8,766 nucleotides of DNA from Chloroflexia bacterium (GTDB lineage Bacteria; Chloroflexota; Chloroflexia; QHBQ01; JADMIH01): NCBI GenBank assembly GCA_025927935.1, contig JAICKM010000261.1:1-8766 (forward strand). The letters run 5' to 3'. Shown here piece after piece: positions 5,559 to 8,766 of this stretch. Every line of letters starts with the position of its first letter. The stretch's first letter is position 1. The notes beneath the pieces were generated by a model. That model made no database searches and had not been told where the DNA came from. It saw nothing but the letters and a program-made list of their open reading frames with translations. Both the position numbers and the translations under genes were made by a program.

Positions 5559-5619
5559 CGCCCGGCCTCTATTCAGCGGGCCGGGCGCGCAGAACCGCGC
5601 CCACCGGGTATGGCAGCAA

Positions 5620-6573
5620 TCACGCGGTTGCCAGGCCGGCCAGCACGGCGCCCACCGCCGCCTCATCGTCCGCGACTGCACCAAGCGGGATCGTCGTCAC
5701 CATCAGTTCGTCGATGCCCTGCGCCCGGATGGCTTGCAGCCGGGCCGTGACCGTCGCCGCGTTGCCCGATACGACCAGCGCGTCCAGCAACTCGTCGGAC
5801 ATCTTGCCGTCCGCCGTGACGGGATAGCCCGCGTCGGCGAACATGCGCGCGTAGAAGGGCGCGCGGGCATATGGCCCGATCAGCTTCTGCGCGGCAGCGC
5901 GCACCGCCGGTAGATCCTCGCTGATGGCGACCGGCACATGGCCGATCAGCGGCGGGGTGGGGCGGCCCGCGGCTGCGGCCCCCTCCCGCAGCGCCGGCAG
6001 GGCCACCTCGACCAGGTACGGCACCGGGCAGAGCCAGGAGATGGCGCCGTCCGAGATCTCGCCGGCCAGCCGGAAGGCGGGGGGGCGCAGCGCCGACACC
6101 GGGATGGGGATGCGCGGCGGCGGCGCCCCGCCCGCCAGCCGGGCCTTGACCCGGTACTGGCTGCCGGTGAAGTTGACCGAGCCGTCCCACAGCAGGCCGC
6201 GCAGCACCGTCACATATTCGCGTAGGTGTTCGAGCGGATGCTCAAACGCCATGCCGTACATGCCCTCGATGATAAACTGGTGGCTGGGGCCGATGCCCAG
6301 GCGCACGCGTCCCGGCGCCAAGTCGCCCAGCACCTGCGCCTGCGAGGCCAGCGCCGCCGGGTGGCGCGGATAAGTCGGCAGGATGGCCGTGCCCATGCTG
6401 ATGCGGCTTGTCTGCACCGCCGCTGCGCCGAAGAGCGTCAGCGGGTCGGGCGAGATGCCCGCGAGCGTGCTCCACATCGCCGGGACGCCGCGCTCCTCGG
6501 CCTCGCGGATGGCGGCGAGTGTTTCATGCGGGGTTGCGCGGTTGATGACCAGGCTGGCAGGTACGGAATCCAT
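5620..6573 (-). CDS. LLM-class flavin/F420-dependent oxidoreductase
   Basis: The 317-residue product has the length and pattern of luciferase-like monooxygenases: a TIM barrel binding FMN or coenzyme F420. Visible hallmarks are T-A-I-L-P-T-Y-P-R-H-P (62-72), A-S-Q-A-Q-V-L-G-D-L-A-P-G-R-V-R-L-G-I-G (76-95), H-P-L-E-H-L-R-E-Y (112-120) and P-I-P-V-S-A-L (156-162). The run Y-P-R-H-P then LGIGPSHQ resembles the F420-dependent subgroup typified by mycobacterial proteins, so F420 use is likely but not proven. The substrate is unknown. ATG 6573 is preceded by GAGGTG at 4 bases. It starts 21 bases after the stop of a glycosyltransferase gene on the same strand, so it is the last gene of that transcript; the terminator at 5304-5341 follows. 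No truncation is seen. Confidence 0.88.
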   Translation of the reverse strand: MDSVPASLVINRATPHETLAAIREAEERGVPAMWSTLAGISPDPLTLFGAAAVQTSRISMGTAILPTYPRHPAALASQAQVLGDLAPGRVRLGIGPSHQFIIEGMYGMAFEHPLEHLREYVTVLRGLLWDGSVNFTGSQYRVKARLAGGAPPPRIPIPVSALRPPAFRLAGEISDGAISWLCPVPYLVEVALPALREGAAAAGRPTPPLIGHVPVAISEDLPAVRAAAQKLIGPYARAPFYARMFADAGYPVTADGKMSDELLDALVVSGNAATVTARLQAIRAQGIDELMVTTIPLGAVADDEAAVGAVLAGLATA

Positions 6574-6594
6574 AGCTCACCTCTTCCTTTCACT

Positions 6595-7902
6595 TCACCG
6601 GATCGGATCGCCGGCCACACGTGCCAGCACGGAAAGCACGCGGCGGGCGCGCTCACTATAAGTATAGCGTGTGGCCCGTTCCGCCGCCGCCGTGCCCAGT
6701 TGCTCCGCCAGTGCCGGGTCGCGGGCCAGGCGCTCCAGCGCGTCGGTCAGGGCCGGCCCATTGCCGGGCGGGAAGTAGATCCCGGCATCGCCCAGGATCT
6801 CGCGCAGAGCCGGTAGCTGGCGCAAGACGATGGCCCGGCCCGCCGCCATGTACTCGAACAGTTTGAGCGGCGAGGCGGTCAGCGTCGTCACCGTATCGGG
6901 GATAACCAGCGCATCGGCGGCGTACAGGTAGCGCACCACCTCCGGCTGGGGCACCTGGCCGGGCAGCAGCAGCGCGGCGGGCGGATACGCGGCGGCGGGC
7001 GCGTCGAGCACGGGCAGGCCCAGTTCGGCGGCCTGGGCCCGCAACGCGGCCAGTTCCGCCGGGCGGCCCCCGGCCAGCACTAGCAGCAGCGAGCGGTCCT
7101 CGCCCAGCCGGTCGTGCAGGGCGGCAAAAGCCTCCACCAGCAGATCGAGGCGGCGGTAGGCGAAGGTCAGCCCGGCATAGCCGGCGATGAACGCGGTGTC
7201 GGGCAGCCCCAGATCGGCGCGGGCCGCGGCGCGGCTGGAGCCGTCGTAGAGGCTGGCGTCATAGGCATCGGGGATCACGTCCACGTCGGTGGCGGCGCGC
7301 AGGCGGCGTGAATCGAGGAAGGCGCGGAAGATGGCCGTGAGCGAGACCAGGCGCGCGGGGCGGCGAAGCGTCGTCAGGTCCAGGGATCGGCGCCAGCGCG
7401 CCCAGAGCGCCCCTTTGGCCCGCGAGGGGTTGGTGGCCTCCAGGTCATGGATCTCGTAGACGACCGGCGCGCCGTGCAGCGCCTCCATCCGGGCCAGCCA
7501 GTAAGCGCAGACCACGTCGCGCACATAGATCGCGGCGAACCCGCGCCCGGTCAGCCGCCGCCACAGCAGCCAGGACAGCAACTGCGCGCTCCAGGCCGTG
7601 CGCTCCAGGTACGAGAAGGCGCTCGACTTCCAGAAGCGGGTCAGCTTGTTGAACGGGATGCGCGGCAGGTAGCGGACCGCCGGGCCAAGCGCCTCGTCGA
7701 ACAGGCTCCGTTCGCGCAGCCAGCGCGGCATCACCAGCGTCAGCGCGGCCCCTTCGGCAGCAGTGAGGTCATGCAGGTGGCGCGCGGTGTGGTAGGTCTG
7801 CACGGCGTTCGCTGCCTTGAGCGTCAGGCTCAACGTGTAGGCGACGTAGAGGTAGCGGCGTTGCGGGGGGGATCGTCTGCCCATCGGTGGCTCCTGGCTC
7901 AT
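6595..7902 (-). CDS. GT4-type (GT-B fold) glycosyltransferase
   Basis: The 435-residue product has the two-domain length of GT4 enzymes, which pass a sugar from a nucleotide donor to an acceptor at the cytoplasmic face. The N-terminal domain includes V-V-Y-E-I-H-D (147-153). The C-terminal nucleotide-binding domain opens with I-A-G-Y-A-G (239-244) and carries L-A-G-G-R (276-280) and S-P-L-K-L-F-E-Y-M-A-A-G (344-355). In the usual E-x7-E signature the second Glu (350) is present but the first position is Thr, as in some members with the PLKLFEYM motif. ATG 7902 overlaps the preceding stop as ATGA, the usual coupled arrangement. A second ATG at 7884 has AGGAG at 6-base spacing and would drop six residues; either may be used. 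The frame stays open further upstream, but that part is antisense-like, Arg/Pro-rich shadow. Sugar and acceptor are unknown. Confidence 0.88.
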   Translation of the reverse strand: MSQEPPMGRRSPPQRRYLYVAYTLSLTLKAANAVQTYHTARHLHDLTAAEGAALTLVMPRWLRERSLFDEALGPAVRYLPRIPFNKLTRFWKSSAFSYLERTAWSAQLLSWLLWRRLTGRGFAAIYVRDVVCAYWLARMEALHGAPVVYEIHDLEATNPSRAKGALWARWRRSLDLTTLRRPARLVSLTAIFRAFLDSRRLRAATDVDVIPDAYDASLYDGSSRAAARADLGLPDTAFIAGYAGLTFAYRRLDLLVEAFAALHDRLGEDRSLLLVLAGGRPAELAALRAQAAELGLPVLDAPAAAYPPAALLLPGQVPQPEVVRYLYAADALVIPDTVTTLTASPLKLFEYMAAGRAIVLRQLPALREILGDAGIYFPPGNGPALTDALERLARDPALAEQLGTAAAERATRYTYSERARRVLSVLARVAGDPIR

Positions 7903-8766
7903 GCCGTCACCCGCCGGTAGACCCGTTCCAGCCGGTCCACCACGGCCTCCCAGGTGAACAGCCGCCGCACGCGCACCAGCCCGGCCTGGCCCATTGCCGT
8001 GGCGCGCGCCGGGTCGGCCAGCAGGGCGTCGATGCGCCGGGCCAGGTCGGTGGGGTCCTGAGGCCGCACCAGGTAGCCGGTCACGCCGTCCTTCACCACT
8101 TCGGGGAAGCCGCCGAACCGGCTGGCGACGACCGGGCGCGCGCAGGCCATGGCCTCCGCGGGCGCGATGCCGAAGGTCTCGTTGACGAACGAGGTGGCGG
8201 CGATCAGATCGGCGGCGTGGTAGAGCGCCGTGAGTTGGTCGGTCGGCAGCGTGCCCAGGAAGCGGATGCGCCCGGCTACGCCCAGCCGCGCGGCCAGGGC
8301 TTCCAGCTCCGGCTGGAAGGGGCCGCTGCCCGCGATCCAGACCTGGGCGCCCGGCGTCCGCAGTTGGGCCAGCGCCTCGATTAGATACTCGACTCCCTTC
8401 CAGCGCACCAGCCGCCCGGCGAACAAAATGGTGGGCGGGCGCGGCCCGTCCGCGGGCGGGGCCAGCCCCAGCGCGGCGAGGGTGGCCGCCATATCGGGCG
8501 GCGGATCGGGCTGGAATTGCGTGGTATCGACGCCGTTGTAGATGACTTCCGGGTTGATGCCATAGCGGACGCGGATCTGCCCGGCATTGTAGGCGCTGCA
8601 CGAAACGGCGGCGTTCATCGCCCGTGTGAACAGGCGGTCGCCCAGCCAGAAGTCCTTGCCATGGCAGCCGAAGATGGCCTTTGTGCCCACCAGGCGGCTG
8701 ACGGCGGCCACCGGCAGATCGTAGGGCTTCTGGATATGCACGATGTCGTAGCGGTGGATCAGCAGG
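7899..8766 (-). CDS. GT4-type glycosyltransferase, N-terminus outside window
   Basis: The frame is open to the right edge ([16 protein letters not shown]...), and Y-D-I-V-H-I-Q-K is typical of a strand inside the N-terminal GT-B domain, so the GTG at 8741 is internal and roughly 80-100 residues are missing. About 288 residues are visible. Signatures include [33 protein letters not shown], and an intact E-x7-E ([13 protein letters not shown]) that binds the nucleotide sugar, then [16 protein letters not shown]. This is the family of many mannosyl-, glucosyl- and GlcNAc-transferases; the exact sugar cannot be told. Its TGA overlaps the next gene's ATG by four bases, so the two are co-translated and probably act on the same glycan. 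Confidence 0.92.
   Translation of the reverse strand, partial: LLIHRYDIVHIQKPYDLPVAAVSRLVGTKAIFGCHGKDFWLGDRLFTRAMNAAVSCSAYNAGQIRVRYGINPEVIYNGVDTTQFQPDPPPDMAATLAALGLAPPADGPRPPTILFAGRLVRWKGVEYLIEALAQLRTPGAQVWIAGSGPFQPELEALAARLGVAGRIRFLGTLPTDQLTALYHAADLIAATSFVNETFGIAPAEAMACARPVVASRFGGFPEVVKDGVTGYLVRPQDPTDLARRIDALLADPARATAMGQAGLVRVRRLFTWEAVVDRLERVYRRVTA

Larger units (their letters stand above)
5083..5619. other. 537-base gene-free stretch
   Basis: No frame here has protein-like composition. From left to right it holds the leader and putative promoter of the transglycosylase-like gene with its repeats, the leftward terminator at 5304-5341, the three-unit repeat cluster, the palindromic repeat, and a GGGCGCG/CGCGCCC hairpin (5583-5602) just after the oxidoreductase stop that lacks a T-run. 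Confidence 0.6.

Noticed and set aside
5583..5602. GGGCGCG/CGCGCCC hairpin as terminator of the oxidoreductase gene
   Set aside because: No T-run follows on either strand; the hairpin at 5304-5341 is a much better terminator.
5398..5913. 171-residue + strand ORF running from the repeats into the oxidoreductase gene
   Set aside because: It starts in repeat DNA and then is antisense to a well-supported oxidoreductase; composition is shadow-like.
7903..8601. Long upstream extension of the 435-residue glycosyltransferase frame
   Set aside because: The extension is Arg/Pro/Ala-rich with no family motifs and overlaps a clear GT4 gene in another frame; the ATGA junction gives the proper start.

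Overview
The window is GC-rich (well above 70% in the flanking genes). Its dispersed palindromic repeats resemble those I associate with Chloroflexota genomes, and one gene looks like a coenzyme-F420-type oxidoreductase. My best guess is a Chloroflexota bacterium, possibly of the Chloroflexia; this rests on style and repeat recall, not on a marker gene.

Left block (positions 1-2591, + strand): the C-terminal end of an unrecognised protein is followed, with overlapping frames, by a large multi-pass membrane protein with a periplasmic domain. The second looks like a GT-C / PMT-type lipid-linked-sugar glycosyltransferase. A GC-rich palindromic repeat lies at its N-terminus and makes its start uncertain.

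Middle block (about 2592-4560): noticeably lower GC and three genes I cannot name. A well-formed sigma70-type promoter drives a 221-residue anchored or secreted protein and a 111-residue three-helix membrane protein. Converging on them from the other strand is a 210-residue membrane-anchored protein. The 221- and 210-residue proteins are diverged paralogues: their last ~95 residues align without gaps and share the only two cysteines in each. A hairpin that can terminate in both directions separates the convergent genes. Upstream are a short Trp-rich leader ORF and a duplicated perfect palindrome, so regulation is likely.

Next (about 4621-5619, - strand): a small secreted lytic-transglycosylase-like protein whose frame is cut by a TAG just before what looks like its natural Trp/Cys-containing C-terminus. 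It has its own terminator and an upstream region rich in inverted and direct repeats. Between 5083 and 5619 no gene is seen; the stretch holds those regulatory elements, a terminator and a cluster of dispersed repeats.

Right block (5620-8766, - strand): a tight operon reading leftward of two GT4-type glycosyltransferases (the first entering from beyond the window, joined to the second by an ATGA overlap) and an LLM-class flavin/F420-dependent oxidoreductase 21 bases further on. Together with the left membrane enzyme, the neighbourhood points to cell-surface glycan or glycolipid synthesis.
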